The notes under the pieces were generated by a model. The model was not told the origin of the DNA. It saw only the letters and a program-made list of their open reading frames with translations, and made no database searches. From PGYR01 sp040264895 (GTDB lineage Bacteria > Bacteroidota > Ignavibacteria > Kapaibacteriales > UBA2268), in assembly GCA_040264895.1 (NCBI GenBank), contig JBDQHL010000002.1, positions 1-64,000 on the forward strand: 64,000 nucleotides of DNA, in the 5' to 3' direction. Below are positions 63,237 through 64,000 of the stretch, piece after piece. The position numbers and the translations under genes were made by a program. Each line of letters opens with the position of its first letter. Positions within the stretch are counted from its first letter, which is position 1.

Positions 63237-63968
63237 ATGAATAAACTATACTACTTAGGACTTGCATTTCTTGCAACAATATTACTATTATCATGCTCTG
63301 ATGATGATAATGGAGCCAGCCCAGATGACAATGACACAGAGACTTTTAGTTTTCCTTTGGAAAGGGGAAACGAGTGGGTTTACGAAGAAGTTTTCTATGA
63401 TAATGAAGGGAATGAGGGAGATAAATCCGGGAATCAAAGGATTGTTTCCGTGGGAGAAACTCTTACACTTTTTGGAAAGGGTTGTTATATGATTACCACG
63501 AGTAATGTTCTTGCAGGAGCCGACGGTTCCACTTCAAAGAAATATGCTTATTCAGATGAAGAGGGTTACTATGAATATGATCCTGCTTTTTTTGATATGT
63601 TAGAAGAAGCAGACCCCAATGTAGAGAGGGGATGGATAAAACTATTTGGAATTGGTCAAGAAACCTAGACTGCTTATAGCTATCAGGGAACAGCAGGTTT
63701 ATTAGACTCACACATAGTTGACGTAGCAGATGTGAGGGTTAAATACGAAAGAACTACAGAGCTAATTTCATCTGATAGTACCACTATTACTGTTAAGATA
63801 TTTACTGTTACTACTTACTATGAACTAGAAACTGCTGAGAATTATTACTAAAACTCTGAAACTAGAACTTACTATGTGCACGAAGAATATGGTGTTTTAT
63901 CTGAAAGAGAAGTGCAAACTGGTGGCAATGGCGGCTGGGGTTGGAAATTAAAAAGTAAGAATTACTAA
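63237..63968 (+). pseudogene. Lipoprotein with two in-frame stops
   Basis: Lipobox LLSC, then an acidic linker and a beta-rich domain: TFSFPLERGNEWVYEEVFYD, GCYMITTSNVLAGADGS, RGWIKLFGIGQET. At 63666-63668 is a TAG, then the same frame goes on as TAYSYQGTAGLLDSHIVDVA, KYERTTELISSDSTTIT up to TAA 63849-63851, then NSETRTYYVHEEYGVLSERE and a normal end (TAA 63966-63968). No frameshift is needed, so only the two nonsense codons separate it from an intact 243-codon gene. I do not recognise a named family. Confidence 0.75.
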
Positions 63969-64000
63969 TAACAGAATTCAATAAAAATATTATCTTACTT

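Noticed and set aside
5501..63968. Genetic-code change with TAA or TAG read as sense
   Set aside because: Both codons also end conserved genes at the expected place (TAG for batA and the AAA ATPase; TAA for groEL, lipB, menG, hslU), so a general reassignment does not fit. Only partial suppression stays open.

Overview
The window looks like a low-GC (by eye mid-30s %) chromosome segment of a Bacteroidota/Chlorobiota-group (FCB) bacterium. The main signs are two proteins ending in type IX secretion (T9SS) C-terminal sorting domains, HmuY-type haem proteins beside a TonB receptor, a MoxR/DUF58/BatA operon, TAnnTTTG promoter boxes and many Bacteroidota-type lipoproteins. HslUV and a CIRCE-controlled groESL are also present. 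No phage, IS or CRISPR module was seen. I cannot name the genus.

Layout. 0.2-4.3 kb: His-rich lipoprotein, di-CxxCH DUF3365 cytochrome, large AAA ATPase, small membrane protein. 4.8-6.7 kb: broken TPR/adenylate cyclase gene. 7.1-11.6 kb: moxR, DUF58, BatD-like and batA genes, lipB and tRNA-Gly. 11.9-19.4 kb: chimeric deaminase, SPFH protein, FAD oxidase, flavin reductase, interrupted acpH, broken HRDC gene, rhlE. 19.5-24.7 kb: photolyase cluster (methyltransferase, FeS-type photolyase, DUF2256, DUF2490, second photolyase, TIGR03643-type protein) and a VIT1/CCC1 transporter. 24.7-26.6 kb: a decay island of three broken genes. 26.7-31 kb: T9SS beta-propeller protein, PH-domain protein, Kv-type channel. 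31.2-35.4 kb: hslUV and divergent groESL. 35.5-46.4 kb: metabolism and RNA genes (enoyl-CoA hydratase, exonuclease, mnmA, marC-type, CoA transferase, menG, egtB, ECF sigma, rqcH). 46.4-54.1 kb: methyltransferase, glutamate-receptor-like channel, HD protein, CorC-like protein, response regulator, HPPD. 54.2-57.1 kb: interrupted hybrid histidine kinase. 57.3-63.2 kb: haem uptake operon (HmuY-T9SS, TonB receptor, HmuY lipoprotein, HmuS-like, DUF6787-like). The window ends in an interrupted lipoprotein gene.

Three patterns stand out. First, intergenic repeats (4.4, 6.8, 29.2, 31.0, 35.4 and 48.5 kb) are built from interchangeable hairpins whose arms differ between copies yet stay complementary. 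Second, an unusual number of accessory genes are broken: nine in-frame nonsense codons (all TAA or TAG) in six genes, plus frameshifts, some in homopolymers, while housekeeping genes are intact. Third, relics and rearrangements are visible: a 21-codon remnant of a DUF262-type restriction gene, a deaminase with a foreign C-terminus, and two genes whose natural start is ATC or ATA. Family names come from recognising sequence motifs; no database search was run.
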